Source: Limisphaerales bacterium
GTDB taxonomy: Bacteria > Verrucomicrobiota > Verrucomicrobiia > Limisphaerales > SXTU01
Length of the DNA stretch: 64,000 nt
Direction: 5' to 3'
Assembly (NCBI GenBank): GCA_009773355.1
Contig: WRPG01000023.1
Coordinates: 1-64,000 of the forward strand
Below the pieces are notes generated by a model that was not told the DNA's origin, did not search any database, and saw only the letters and a list, made by a program, of their open reading frames with translations. A program made the position numbers and the translations under genes. Within the stretch, counting starts at the first letter, position 1; the number at the start of each line of letters is the position of its first letter. This document shows positions 51,239-62,922 of this stretch, one piece after another.

Positions 51239-52267
51239 ATGAACCGCCGCGCCTTCCTGCACACCGCCGCCGTTTCCACTGTCGCCCTGTCCGCCTCCGC
51301 CGCCGAGGCACGGCGCGTCCGCATCGGATTTCTCGGCTGCAGCCATTCGCACGGGATGCCGAAGGTGAAGCTCGCGCTGGAGTCGCCGGACTGGGAGTGC
51401 GCCGGCGTCTTCGAGCCGGATGTGAAGTATCGCACTGCCGCCGAGAAGCTCGGGGCCAAGGCGCTTTCGCAGGAGCAAGTTCTCGGTGCCAGCGAGGTCA
51501 TCGCCATCGAGTGCGACGCGAAGGACCGGCACCGGCTGGCGAAGGCCGCCCTGCTCGCCGGGAAGCACGTCCACATTGAGAAGCCGCCGACCGTGACGCT
51601 CGCGGAGTTCCGCGAACTGCTCGCGCTGGCCCGCGAGAAGAAGGCGCTCATGCAGATGGGTTACATGTGGCGCTTCAACCCCGGCATCAACGCCGCGCTG
51701 GAGGCCGCGCGGAAAGGCTGGCTCGGCGACGTCTATCTCGTGCGCGGCGTCATCAACACGAACCTCAACGCCGAGTCGCGTCGCTCCTTCGGCGAGATCG
51801 CTGGCGGCACCATGTATGAGCTGGGCTGCCACCTGGTTGACCCGCTCGTGCGCCTGCTGGGCAAGCACGCCAAGGTCACGCCCGTCCTGCGCCACGATGC
51901 GAAGGACGCCGACGCGCTCGCCGACAACTGCGTCGCGGTCTTCGACTTCAAACGCGCCGTCGGCATCATCAGCAGCGCGACGATGCAGCCCACGGCGGGC
52001 GCGCACCGCACGTTTGAGATTCAAGGGACCAACGGCATCGCGGTGGTGAAGCCGCTGGAGCAGCCGGTGTTGACGCTGGACTTGGCGAAGGACGCCGGGC
52101 CTTACAAGAAGGGCGGCCAGGTCATCAGCTTCCCGCCCTACAAGCGCTACGTGCCCGAGTTTGCCGAACTCGCCGCGTGCGTCCGCGCCGGCAAGCCGCT
52201 CGCGGTCACACCGGAGGAAGATGAGTTGGTGCATGAGGCGCTGCTCAAGGCCAGCGGGATGCACTGA
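51239..52267 (+). CDS. Gfo/Idh/MocA-family oxidoreductase, Tat-exported
   Basis: 342 residues. Twin-arginine signal MNRRAFLHTAAVSTVALSAS. Rossmann core RIGFLGCSHSHGMPK (an unusual His-rich variant of GxGxxG), HVHIEKPPTVTLAEF with the EKP motif (Lys of the active site), LMQMGYMWRFNPGI, GGTMYELGCHLVDPLVRLLG with the catalytic His region. NAD(P)-dependent sugar or inositol oxidoreductase family; Tat export suits a folded cofactor-bound enzyme. Start 51239 is chosen for the Tat signal. Followed by an inverted element and the DUF1080 gene. Confidence 0.88.
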   Translation: MNRRAFLHTAAVSTVALSASAAEARRVRIGFLGCSHSHGMPKVKLALESPDWECAGVFEPDVKYRTAAEKLGAKALSQEQVLGASEVIAIECDAKDRHRLAKAALLAGKHVHIEKPPTVTLAEFRELLALAREKKALMQMGYMWRFNPGINAALEAARKGWLGDVYLVRGVINTNLNAESRRSFGEIAGGTMYELGCHLVDPLVRLLGKHAKVTPVLRHDAKDADALADNCVAVFDFKRAVGIISSATMQPTAGAHRTFEIQGTNGIAVVKPLEQPVLTLDLAKDAGPYKKGGQVISFPPYKRYVPEFAELAACVRAGKPLAVTPEEDELVHEALLKASGMH

Positions 52268-52270
52268 GCC

Positions 52271-52385
52271 GGAGCGCGGGCGTCCCGCCCGCGGCAGCCG
52301 CGCGAAGCCAGCGAGCCGTGAACTCGCACATCCTCGTGCTAATAACCCATTGCGGCCTGGAAGGCCGCGCTCCGGGCCGCGCTCC
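52271..52385. repeat. Inverted GGAGCGCGG/CCGCGCTCC element
   Basis: Left arm GGAGCGCGGGCGTCCCGCCC, right part GCGGCCTGGAAGGCCGCGCT and GGGCCGCGCTCC (to 52385), with small palindromes in both arms. Fills most of the 182-bp gap between the oxidoreductase and DUF1080 genes. Relative of the GGAGCG-arm elements at 10318 and 57534. Confidence 0.65.
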
Positions 52386-52449
52386 AATCCGCTTGCCGCG
52401 CTCTGTCCTTCCCCCTTTAATCCGCCGCGTGTCCACGACATCGCCCACC

Positions 52450-53049
52450 ATGAAACGCATTGCCTTCCTCAAGTTCACCGCCGCCCTCTGCCTCGCCGCC
52501 GCCACCGCCCAGGCCGCCGACGGCTGGAAGCCGGACGCCGGCTTCACCAGCCTCTACAACGGCAAGGACCTCACCGGCTGGGGCTACCGCGACAAGGAGT
52601 TCAAGCCCGCCGAGACGTTCGACGGCAAGACCAACGCCAGCGACGAGCGTTACACGGCCAAGGGCCAGTCGCTCACGGTCAACCCGTTCACCGAGGGCAA
52701 AGGCCCCAAGCTCCGCCAGCTCTACACCACGAAGGAGTTTCCGAAGGACTTCATCCTCAAGCTGGAGTTCCGCGCCGCCGTGAACGCGGACAGCGGCATC
52801 TTCCTGCGCAAGCCCCAGCTCCAATGCCGCGACTACCTCGTGGCCGGGCCTTACAAGGAGCTGAAGAAATACAAGGCGCAGGACTGGAACGTCATCGAGG
52901 TCGTGGTGAAGGACGGCAAGGCCCGCTGCACCTGCAACGGCGAGGTGCTGGCCGAGGCGCTCCAGCTTCCCGCCACCGGCCCCATCGGCCTCGAAGCCGA
53001 CCGTGGCACGATGGAGTATCGGCGGATTCAGATTAAGGAACTGCCCTGA
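52450..53049 (+). CDS. Exported DUF1080 (3-keto-disaccharide hydrolase-like) protein
   Basis: 199 residues. Signal peptide MKRIAFLKFTAALCLAAATA; the mature part is a LamG-like beta sandwich with the DUF1080 pattern FTSLYNGKDLTGWGY, DFILKLEFRAAVNADSGIFL, WNVIEVVVKDGKARCTCNGE and GPIGLEADRGTMEYRRIQIK. The family is expanded in Planctomycetes and Verrucomicrobia; some members hydrolyse 3-keto-glycosides, which fits a Gfo/Idh/MocA oxidoreductase next to it (one oxidises the sugar, the other cleaves it; inference). Start 52450 gives the signal peptide. Confidence 0.9.
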   Translation: MKRIAFLKFTAALCLAAATAQAADGWKPDAGFTSLYNGKDLTGWGYRDKEFKPAETFDGKTNASDERYTAKGQSLTVNPFTEGKGPKLRQLYTTKEFPKDFILKLEFRAAVNADSGIFLRKPQLQCRDYLVAGPYKELKKYKAQDWNVIEVVVKDGKARCTCNGEVLAEALQLPATGPIGLEADRGTMEYRRIQIKELP

Positions 53050-53062
53050 GCGGCGGCGGACG

Positions 53063-53148
53063 GGATTAGGAGCAAGATTAGGATTACGAGCAGGAGAAGA
53101 CGGTGGCTCACCGGCTCCTGCTCGTAATCCTGACCTTAATCCTGCTCC
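53063..53148. repeat. Sub-repeat hairpin (GATTAGGA units)
   Basis: Arm 1 GGATTAGGAGCAAGATTAGG then ATTACGAGCAGGAG; arm 2 CTCCTGCTCGTAATCCTGAC then CTTAATCCTGCTCC, the inverse. Centre about 17 bp, itself partly paired (CGGTGGCTCACCG). Lies between the DUF1080 stop and secA. Confidence 0.85.
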
Positions 53149-53210
53149 ACCCGTTTCTTCCCCTTTGACGCACCCCCGCCCTTCCCGTAGCGTCGCCCCC
53201 TGTTTCGATC

Positions 53211-56273
<3,063 letters not shown>

Positions 56274-56296
56274 CGCCGCGTCAGCGGGCGGACCTC

Positions 56297-57274
56297 CTAC
56301 TTCGCCCCGTGCCGCTCCGCGAGCTGCCCGGCGCCCGCGCGCACCGCCTCCACCAGCTCACGCGGCGCCACGGCCACCGCGCGCCCCGCCCAAGCGAGCA
56401 CCCAGCGCTCGACTTCCACCAGACTCGACAGCTTCATCCGCAGCTCCAGCCCGCCGTCGGGGAGGTCCGTCGCCTTCTGTGACGCGTGCCAGCGCTTCTC
56501 GCGGATGTAGTCCGCGATGGACGCATCGAACCGGATGCAAACCTCGAACTCCCCCTCCGCCGAATGCACGCCGAAGCTGTCGCGCAGCCGCTTCTCCAGG
56601 GAAAACTTCTGCGGCCGCGCAAAAGTCTTGCCCGTCTCCCGCACTTCCGAAATGCGCGCCGGCGCGAAGGTCCGCACATCCTTCCGCCCGTGGTCGAACG
56701 CGAAGAGGAACCACTCGCCGTTGATGTTCGCGAGATGATACGGGTCCACCACGCGGCGGTCGGGCGCGGTCTGGCCGGGCTTGCGGTAGGCGAGTTCGAG
56801 CTGCCGGCGCGCGGCGGTGGCCTTGGCCAGCACGTCGAACACGCCGAGGTTCAGGATTGGCTCCGCCGTCGTGCGGAACGAGATGGTCTGCTCCACGTCC
56901 GCGAGGTTCAGCGAGATGGTGTCGGGCAGCGCCTGCTCCATCTTCCTGATGGCCGAGAGCAGCGGCTTCTCGAAGCTCGTGCCGCGATATTGCTGCAACG
57001 CTTTCTCCGCCACGATCAGCGCGAACAGCTCGCCCTCCGTGATTTGGAACGTGGGGAACGCGCTGACCTCCTCGGTGTAGCGGTAGCCGTTGCGCAACTT
57101 GTCGAACTCGATGGGCAGCCCCAGCCGGTCGCGCATGAACTCCACGTCGCGATAAATGGTCTTCGTCGTGACCTCCAAGTCCGCCGCGAGCGAGTTCGCG
57201 TTCGGGCAGCCGCCCGCGTGCAACGCCTGGTGGATGCGCTGCATCCGCTCCAGCGGCGGACGCGACAGCGGCAT
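56297..57274 (-). CDS. HTH/WYL-domain transcriptional regulator
   Basis: 325 residues. N-terminal winged HTH (about 10-65: RMQRIHQALHAGGCPNANSL, ADLEVTTKTIYRDVEFMRDR), then a WYL domain (about 150-230; variant FLFAFDHGRKDVRTFAPARI) and a WCX-like C-terminus (FDASIADYIREKRWHASQKA). Such regulators often sense nucleic acids or small ligands and act on DNA repair or defence genes. Start 57274 (MPLSRPPLERMQRIH) is chosen; the upstream extension is repeat-like. Convergent with secA, with only 23 bp between stops. Confidence 0.88.
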   Translation of the reverse strand: MPLSRPPLERMQRIHQALHAGGCPNANSLAADLEVTTKTIYRDVEFMRDRLGLPIEFDKLRNGYRYTEEVSAFPTFQITEGELFALIVAEKALQQYRGTSFEKPLLSAIRKMEQALPDTISLNLADVEQTISFRTTAEPILNLGVFDVLAKATAARRQLELAYRKPGQTAPDRRVVDPYHLANINGEWFLFAFDHGRKDVRTFAPARISEVRETGKTFARPQKFSLEKRLRDSFGVHSAEGEFEVCIRFDASIADYIREKRWHASQKATDLPDGGLELRMKLSSLVEVERWVLAWAGRAVAVAPRELVEAVRAGAGQLAERHGAK

Positions 57275-57366
57275 GGCAACAGGCTTCTTCGGCACGCCGG
57301 CAGGATTGGGCAACCCGGCGCGCAAGGCCAGCGGGGAAAACGCCCGTGACCGGCAAGCCATTCGTG

Positions 57367-57445
57367 GTAGGGCGCGCTGTCCTCAGCGCGCCGGTTGGGT
57401 ATCCAGACGATGTGGCGGCGCGCTGAGGACAGACGCGCCCTACCT
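57367..57445. repeat. Inverted-arm element, family C, intergenic copy
   Basis: Arms GGTAGGGCGCGCTGTCCTCA then GCGCGCC (57367-57393), and GGCGCGCTGAGGACAGACGC then GCCCTACC (to 57445), centre about 24 bp. Upstream of the WYL regulator start. Part of a 449-bp gene-free gap (57275-57723). Confidence 0.85.
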
Positions 57446-57533
57446 CTGCGTCGCTATTCAGAGAGCCATCGTGGGTGGACTCATTCAACGCCAAGGCGCA
57501 AGGACACAAGGACTCGGAGGATGGAGGAACGGT

Positions 57534-57662
57534 GTGGAGCGCGGCTGTGTCGCAGACCAGCCGCAGCGCGTTCGGACTACGGGGCAGGCTGCGGGTGATG
57601 CTGCGCACACACCCGCGCTCCGGGGGCGAAGGAAAACGTGCCAGCGTCTTGGACTGCGGGGC
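57534..57662. repeat. GGAGCGCGG-arm element plus a degraded REPIN arm
   Basis: GGAGCGCGGCTGTGTCGCAG (57536 on) faces CGCACACACCCGCGCTCC (to about 57623), with inner pairing AGCCGCAGC/GCTGCGGG. About 25 bp later CGTCTTGGACTGCGGGGCCA repeats the outer arm of the 1511/29185 elements without an opposite arm. The rest of the gap shows nothing further that I can name. Confidence 0.55.
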
Positions 57663-57723
57663 CACTCCACCGCTTTTCGCGGCACCCGATGACCTCCACG
57701 CCCCGGTGGAACGCGCCAGAGGC

Positions 57724-59415
57724 TCACTTGCCCTGCTCACGGTCCACCCACTCGCGGCGTTCATCCCACTTGCGTTTGGGTTTGTTCTTCCGGATGCGAT
57801 GCACCTGGCAGCAAGAGTAGGGTTGACCTTTGCGCAGCCCGCTCAGGTGCAGGTCCGTGGGCCGACCGCACACCCAGCAAAGGCCTTGGGCGCGCCGGCT
57901 CTTGGGAAATTGAGCCAGGACTTGCTCCAAGGATGCCGGAACAGGGGTGTCGGCAGCCTTGCGGATCAAGTCGCTTCGCCGCTGCTGATATTCATTCATC
58001 TCCTGGCGGTGCCGGGCGCAGAACGTCTGCGGCTTGCCTTTGTTTTTGCCTGTCAAGTTCACCTGGGCAGGCAGGCCGCATTTGAGGCAAAGCCCGGCAC
58101 GCCGAAGTTCGTCATAAGTGCGCCCCTGTCGCCAGAGGCGATCCAGTTGCTCAGGTGACTCGGCTGCATAGGAGAGGGAGGGAACCCGCTGGACGCAGCC
58201 GTAGAGCTTGCGGATGTATTCACGGCGTTTGGCCATGTGTTGGGCACAGAACATGGCGGGCCGCCCTTTGCGCTGGCCCCAAAGGTGGATCAGCGCGGTT
58301 TGACCGCAGGACACGCATAGGCCCTGCTGACGCCGCTGTCGCTGTAGCTCGGTCTTCGATTGCTTCTGCTTGGGCGGGGGCAGGCGATCAGGGGAGGCGA
58401 TGCCGGCCGCGATTTCCGCCTCATAGGAGAGGCTGGGCATCCGTCTGATGGTGCCATTCTTTAGGCGTCCCGTTTCGCGATACTCGACGAGATGCTGAAG
58501 GCAGTAGTGGGCGGCCTTGCCCTGCCGCTGGCCTTTGGTATGACGCAGCGCAGGCTGGCCGCACTTGACGCACAGCCCTTGGGCGCGCCGATCGGCGTGG
58601 GTGAATGGGGGGAACTGGGACATGCCTTGAGCCGCAGCCAGCTCATACGCCTGGACGAGACTGGGACGGGCACGCAGTCCCTTGCTTTTTCCATGGGTTC
58701 GTTGATGGATCTGCCGGGCATGGACGAGGCATAAGTTGGCGGGCTGGCCTTTGCGCTTTCCCCAGAGATGGACGAGGGCGGGCTGGCCACAACGGAGGCA
58801 AAGCCCTTGTTCGCGCCACTGTTTAACCTGCAATTTACGCGCGGCCCGGCCCACACCAGGCGGGGGCATCCCCGGAGTCTGCCGCCCGGCCTGATGTTCT
58901 GCCTGATAGGAGGGGCTGTTCTTGCGCCGGACGGCACCGTCGCGCTGGCGTTCATGCTCGCGGGACTGGATGCGATGATCGAGACAAAACTCAGAGTATT
59001 CACCCGCTCGTGGGCCGCTCTCATGACGCATGGCGGGCTGGCCGCACCAGAGGCAGATGCCGGCGCGGCGCTTTTGCAGCCGCCGCTCGCGCATTTTATC
59101 CAGGTGAACCAGACAGTAGCTGGAAGTTTTTCCCTGGCGGGGGCCGTCGGGAAAAACGAACGCGGGCTGGCCGCACCAGATGCAGCAGCCGAACCGGCGC
59201 CGGTCGGCGATCGGGGGCTTGGAGGAGCGCGGGCGGCGGAGCTTGGGGATGTAGGCCGCACACTTGGCCGCGCGCCGTTGCTCCATGTGCGTGGCACACA
59301 GGTTGGAAGGCTGCCCTTGCCGGGGGCCGTTGAGATGAATGAACGCGGGTTGGCCGCATCTGACGCAGAGACCCTGGCGGCGGCGCTCGGTTTGATTCAA
59401 ACTTTGCTGCTTCAC
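57724..59415 (-). CDS. Protein with eight tandem C-x2-C-x19-C-x2-H zinc modules
   Basis: 563 residues, GTG start at 59415. Eight modules of the form RR-x3-GLCxxCGQPAxxHxxG then xxxGxxxxxCxxH. First Cys of each: residues 17, 78, 121, 206, 282, 367, 443, 513. In all eight the second Cys and the third Cys are exactly 20 residues apart, and the last ligand is always His. Between later modules a second conserved stretch (PSLSYEAE-like) recurs at about 166, 251, 327 and 412, so the full repeat is about 76-85 residues. Very basic; no signal peptide, no TM, no enzymatic motif. Nucleic-acid binding is a guess. No family name recognised. Confidence 0.85.
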   Translation of the reverse strand: MKQQSLNQTERRRQGLCVRCGQPAFIHLNGPRQGQPSNLCATHMEQRRAAKCAAYIPKLRRPRSSKPPIADRRRFGCCIWCGQPAFVFPDGPRQGKTSSYCLVHLDKMRERRLQKRRAGICLWCGQPAMRHESGPRAGEYSEFCLDHRIQSREHERQRDGAVRRKNSPSYQAEHQAGRQTPGMPPPGVGRAARKLQVKQWREQGLCLRCGQPALVHLWGKRKGQPANLCLVHARQIHQRTHGKSKGLRARPSLVQAYELAAAQGMSQFPPFTHADRRAQGLCVKCGQPALRHTKGQRQGKAAHYCLQHLVEYRETGRLKNGTIRRMPSLSYEAEIAAGIASPDRLPPPKQKQSKTELQRQRRQQGLCVSCGQTALIHLWGQRKGRPAMFCAQHMAKRREYIRKLYGCVQRVPSLSYAAESPEQLDRLWRQGRTYDELRRAGLCLKCGLPAQVNLTGKNKGKPQTFCARHRQEMNEYQQRRSDLIRKAADTPVPASLEQVLAQFPKSRRAQGLCWVCGRPTDLHLSGLRKGQPYSCCQVHRIRKNKPKRKWDERREWVDREQGK

Positions 59416-59526
59416 GGTGCTGAGGTGACGACAGTGGCTAAAGCGGGAGAAAAAATCACGCCGATTTCGGTTCAGTCACCATCGTGGCGGGCGCGTCCTC
59501 CACCAAGTGCGCCTAGTTCCACTTTT

Positions 59527-59545
59527 GCGGGGCTTGAAGCCCCGC
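59527..59545. promoter_or_regulatory. Perfect 19-bp palindrome between divergent genes
   Basis: GCGGGGCTTGAAGCCCCGC, 9-bp arms around one base. In the 160-bp region between the starts of the zinc-module gene (minus) and the NHL gene (plus), so an operator or the 5'-end hairpin of the NHL transcript; not followed by T residues, so not a terminator. Confidence 0.4.
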
Positions 59546-59575
59546 TCACTTCACTGCGTCCACTTCCGACACAAC

Positions 59576-60703
59576 ATGAACTCCAGCCATTATCTCTTCC
59601 CCCGTCGTTTGACCCGCCGCGATTTCCTCAAGGCTTCCTCCGCTGCGCTCGCGGTCGCCCCGCTGGCGGGCGCGCAGCAAGCCGCGCCGCAGCGCATCGG
59701 GTCGGGGAAGTGGACTTACACGTTGGATGAGGCGTGGGGCCGGTTGCCGGCGGGCATGAAATACGGGCTGGGGTGCGGGGTGGTCGTGGATGCGCGCGAC
59801 AATGTCTATGTGACCTCGCGGTCGGCCAGTCCGTGCGTGGCGGTGTTCAGCCGCGAGGGGAAATTGCTGGAGACGTGGAGCAAGGATTTCGGGGACAAGA
59901 TCGGCGGCTACTCGGCGGACCAGGTTTCCAGCACGGCGCATTGCCTGTATTGGAGCAAGGAGGGGAAGGACGAGTTTCTTTACTTCACGGAGAACGTGGC
60001 GTCCGGCGGGAAGGACGGGGAGGGGAAGGACAGGCCGGCGTTGGGCAAGCGGGTCTACAAGACGGACCTCAAGGGCAAGGTGCTTTACACCATCGGCAAC
60101 GTGGCGAAGGAGTCGGGCACGTCGCAGAAGTTCGACTGGACCAATCCGACGGATGTGGCGGTGGCGTCGAACGGGGATATTTACGTGGTGGATGGTTATG
60201 GCAGCCAGCGCGTGAGCCGGTTCGACAAGAACTGGAAGCATCTCAAGACGATTGGCGGTCGCGCGGACAAGGACGCGCCCAAGGGCGCGAACGCGCCACA
60301 CGGGACGTTCAGCACTTGCCACGGCATCTGGGTGAGCACGGTCGGGACTGAGCCGGAGATCTTCATCGCCGACCGGGCGAACGGGCGGATTGAGATTTTC
60401 TCGCTCGACCTCGTGTATCGCCGGACAATTCCTGACTTCAAGGCGCCGTGCTGCTTCTATCAGCACGCCGGGCACCTCTATGTGCCGGAGCTGGGCGCGC
60501 GGGTGAGCATCGTGGACAGCACGGGCAAGATCGTGGCGCGGCTGGGCGACGGCGCGGCGGTGCCGAAGGAGCGGAAAGACAAGCGCGTGGAGTTCATCGC
60601 GCCGCACGCGCTGACGGTGGACTCGCGGGGCGACCTCTACGTGGTGGAGTGGGTGCCGCAGGGGCGGGTGCGGAAGTTCAAGCACACGCCGCAGGCGGCG
60701 TGA
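59576..60703 (+). CDS. NHL-repeat six-bladed propeller protein, Tat-exported
   Basis: 375 residues. Twin-arginine signal RRLTRRDFLKASSAALAVAP (RRDFLK). Mature part is a six-bladed NHL propeller: GCGVVVDARDNVYVTSRSAS, NPTDVAVASNGDIYVVDGYG, GIWVSTVGTEPEIFIADRAN, PHALTVDSRGDLYVVEWVPQ. No heme or obvious catalytic residues. Similar proteins of this phylum accompany carbohydrate-active enzymes. Start 59576 (MNSSHYLFPRRLTRR) is chosen for the Tat signal. Confidence 0.85.
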   Translation: MNSSHYLFPRRLTRRDFLKASSAALAVAPLAGAQQAAPQRIGSGKWTYTLDEAWGRLPAGMKYGLGCGVVVDARDNVYVTSRSASPCVAVFSREGKLLETWSKDFGDKIGGYSADQVSSTAHCLYWSKEGKDEFLYFTENVASGGKDGEGKDRPALGKRVYKTDLKGKVLYTIGNVAKESGTSQKFDWTNPTDVAVASNGDIYVVDGYGSQRVSRFDKNWKHLKTIGGRADKDAPKGANAPHGTFSTCHGIWVSTVGTEPEIFIADRANGRIEIFSLDLVYRRTIPDFKAPCCFYQHAGHLYVPELGARVSIVDSTGKIVARLGDGAAVPKERKDKRVEFIAPHALTVDSRGDLYVVEWVPQGRVRKFKHTPQAA

Positions 60704-60735
60704 GGGCGGGATTTTAACCACGGATGCGGAGGGAA

Positions 60736-60809
60736 TTAGCCGCGAGAGGGCGCAGAGAGAGGCGAAGCGGAGGAACTCTTTGCGACCTCTGCGCTCTTTC
60801 GCGGCCAAT
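60736..60809. repeat. Sub-repeat hairpin (GCCGCGAGAGGGCGCAGAG)
   Basis: Arm TTAGCCGCGAGAGGGCGCAG (60736 on) and arm CTCTGCGCTCTTTCGCGGCC (to about 60807), inverse of each other with a few mismatches; centre about 30 bp. In the 189-bp gap before the alpha/beta-hydrolase gene. Confidence 0.75.
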
Positions 60810-60892
60810 CAGCGGTGAGGATCGGGATTCAGGTTGAACCCACTTTCCTCCGACCGGTATCCTCGCGGCCAGTTCCGAAGCCCGCTTGCATC

Positions 60893-61786
60893 ATGAAACT
60901 GTTTGCCCTCCTACTCGCCACGCTCACCACCACCACGCTGTTCGCACAACCGAAGGACGCCTTCCCGCTCTGGCCCAAGGACACGCCCGGCGCACTGGGC
61001 GCGGACCCCGTGAAGGATATTCCCACGCTCACGCCGTTCTTCCCGGCGGCGGACAAGGCCACGGGGGCCTCGGTCGTGATTTGTCCGGGCGGCGGTTACG
61101 GCGGGCTGGCGTCGCACGAGGGACGCGACTACGCGCTGTGGCTGAACGCGCATGGCATCGCGGGCTTCGTGCTCAAGTATCGCCTCGGCTCGGCGGGCTA
61201 CCGGCATCCGGCGATGATGAACGACGTGAACCGCGCGGTGCGTTACGTGCGCGCGCACGCGGGCGAGTGGAAGCTGGACGCCAAGCGCATCGGCGTGATG
61301 GGCAGCAGCGCCGGCGGGCACCTGGCCTCGACGGCGGTGACGCACTTCGACGCCGGCAAGCCGGACGCGGCGGACATGGTGGAGCGCGCGAGCAGCCGGC
61401 CGGACTTGGGGATACTTTGTTACCCCGTCATCACGATGGGCGCGAACACGCACAACGGCTCGAAGAACAACCTGCTGGGCAAGGAGCCGTCTCCCGAACT
61501 GGTGAAGCTCATGTCCAACGAGCTGCAAGTGACCAGGAGCACGCCGCCGTGTTTCGTCTGGCACACCTGGGAGGACAAGGGCGTGAAGATCGAGAATGCC
61601 ATGGAGTTCGCCGCCGCCTTGCAGCGGAACAACATTCCTTTCGACTTGCACGTTTATCAGAAAGGCCCGCACGGCATCGGTCTGGGCGTGAAGGGCTGGG
61701 ATCCGGAGAAGACGCCGCTCTCCGCGCTGCATCCGTGGACGCATGACCTGGCCGTGTGGCTCAAGGTGCAGGGTTTTGCGAAGTGA
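60893..61786 (+). CDS. Secreted alpha/beta-hydrolase (BD-FAE/acetylxylan-esterase-like)
   Basis: 297 residues. Signal peptide MKLFALLLATLTTTTLFAQP. Oxyanion-hole motif VICPGGGYGGLASHEGRDYA, nucleophile elbow IGVMGSSAGGHLAS, Asp region CFVWHTWEDKGV and His in KGPHGIGLG give a full Ser-Asp-His triad. This is the family of small esterases that deacetylate xylan or release ferulate. Start 60893 (MKLFALLL) gives the signal peptide. Probably periplasmic carbohydrate esterase. Confidence 0.9.
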   Translation: MKLFALLLATLTTTTLFAQPKDAFPLWPKDTPGALGADPVKDIPTLTPFFPAADKATGASVVICPGGGYGGLASHEGRDYALWLNAHGIAGFVLKYRLGSAGYRHPAMMNDVNRAVRYVRAHAGEWKLDAKRIGVMGSSAGGHLASTAVTHFDAGKPDAADMVERASSRPDLGILCYPVITMGANTHNGSKNNLLGKEPSPELVKLMSNELQVTRSTPPCFVWHTWEDKGVKIENAMEFAAALQRNNIPFDLHVYQKGPHGIGLGVKGWDPEKTPLSALHPWTHDLAVWLKVQGFAK

Positions 61787-61837
61787 CCGCGCCGCTTGAC
61801 TCGTCCGGCGAGGTGGCGGACAGTCCGCCCGTTGGCC

Positions 61838-62192
61838 GGGGGCGCACTGGTTTCGACTTGGGAGATGCGCCAGAGGCGGCATGCCGAGGACGGTTCGTTG
61901 GCCTCGTTAATCATCGAACCAAAACATAAGAGCTAACGAAGAGTTGGCCCTCGCGGCCTAAACCACCGCGACGTTCACCGACAGACACCTGCTATGTCGA
62001 GTGAACGCCACTTGCAGGCATGGCTGAAGGCGGAGACCGCGCGCCGGCAGCCGAGAACATCTCATGCGGACTAAGCAGCGGGTCTCGAGTTCAGGTGCCA
62101 TCCCGCAGCCGACAAATCTGCCTGGACTAAGCATGTAGTCGCGGCTGGTAATTCTGCCAAGGACGGGGGTTCGACTCCCCCCGCCTCCACCA
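61838..62192 (+). ncRNA. ssrA: Transfer-messenger RNA
   Basis: 5' end GGGGGCG (61838-61844) pairs with CGCCTCC (62182-62188); the tRNA-like domain has GCACTGGTTTCGACTTGGGA at the 5' side and GGGGGTTCGACTCCCCC as T arm, with encoded CCA (62190-62192). The tag frame starts with GCT at 61932 and reads A-N-E-E-L-A-L-A-A then TAA (61959-61961), so the tag is (A)ANEELALAA. Pseudoknot-rich segment follows. A TTGACT box at 61796 with a weak GACAGT at 61819 may be the promoter. Rescues stalled ribosomes with SmpB. Confidence 0.97.
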
Positions 62193-62231
62193 AATCCAAA
62201 AGGAAGGCCATCGTCGGACGCGCCCCGCGCC

Positions 62232-62690
62232 TCAGGCCGCCGCCCGAACGAGTTCCGCCCGGGCGGGCTTGCCGGGCGTTGGGGCCAGCAGGATTCCTCC
62301 CGTCGAACGAAACACCGCGTCGCGAACGGCCCGCCGGAGCATCTCGACGGAGAGGCGGTCGCGGTCGAGACAATCCCAAGGCTGGCCGGTAGGGATGTCC
62401 GCCATCTCCTCGCGGCTCGCCAGCATGATGACGGGCGTCGTCGGATAATTGGCCTTGATGTGGACTGCCAGGTCCGTGCCGCTGCGGTGGCCGATGTGCG
62501 AGCTGATCAGGCACAGGCAGAACGGCTGGCGGCGCATCGCCGACACTCCGAACCCATAGGTCGAGGCCCACTCGAGCATGAACCGGCGCGGGGCGACCTC
62601 GTCCAGGAGCAGCGTGATCTTGGTGAAGAAGTCAAATTCCACGTCCGCCAGCATGACGCGCAAACGCGGTTGGGGAAGGATGGGGGTCAT
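62232..62690 (-). CDS. Degenerate receiver-like protein (pseudo-receiver)
   Basis: 152 residues from 62690 (MTPILPQPRLRVMLADVEFD). Secondary-structure pattern of a CheY-like domain: strand RVMLAD, central strand PFCLCLISSHIGHRSGTDLA at the phosphoacceptor position, then ANYPTTPVIMLASREEMADI and a helix LSVEMLRRAVRDAVFR. The phosphorylatable Asp is replaced by Ser63/Ser64 and the conserved Lys is not evident, so signalling by phosphorylation is unlikely. Downstream of a LuxR-type response regulator on the same strand, 276 bp away. Could be a dead receiver modulating it; alternatively an unrelated small alpha/beta protein. Confidence 0.55.
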   Translation of the reverse strand: MTPILPQPRLRVMLADVEFDFFTKITLLLDEVAPRRFMLEWASTYGFGVSAMRRQPFCLCLISSHIGHRSGTDLAVHIKANYPTTPVIMLASREEMADIPTGQPWDCLDRDRLSVEMLRRAVRDAVFRSTGGILLAPTPGKPARAELVRAAA

Positions 62691-62922
62691 AGACAGGAGG
62701 GGTTGGGGGTGAATGCCGCCGCCGCGCTGGCGGGCGCCTTCGCACGTTCCAAAGGCGCCCGCCACGGCCGGGAGTCGGCGTGCGCGCACCGGTCGCGAGG
62801 GGTGGTCCCCTGGCCGGCATGCCATTGCGGGTCTCATAGCTGCCCTGGGCCGGTCCTTGTCTGCCCGAGGGGCCGGTTCTGAGCGGGGCCAGTTTCCCGT
62901 GCGGGCGCGCGCGACACAACAC

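Noticed and set aside
57446-57723. Coding gene in the gap before the zinc-module protein
   Set aside because: Open frames consist of repeat fragments (ACGCCAAGGCGCAAGGACAC type and REPIN arm) and lack start context and domains.
59527-59545. Terminator
   Set aside because: No T tract and it lies upstream of both divergent genes, so an operator or 5' hairpin is more likely.
62161-62192. Separate tRNA gene suggested by the T-arm and CCA
   Set aside because: It is the 3' half of the tRNA-like domain of tmRNA; its partner is at 61838.
62071-62571. 166-residue minus-strand frame near the tmRNA
   Set aside because: Overlaps the 3' half of ssrA and shows no domain; the receiver-like frame at 62232-62690 is the better call.
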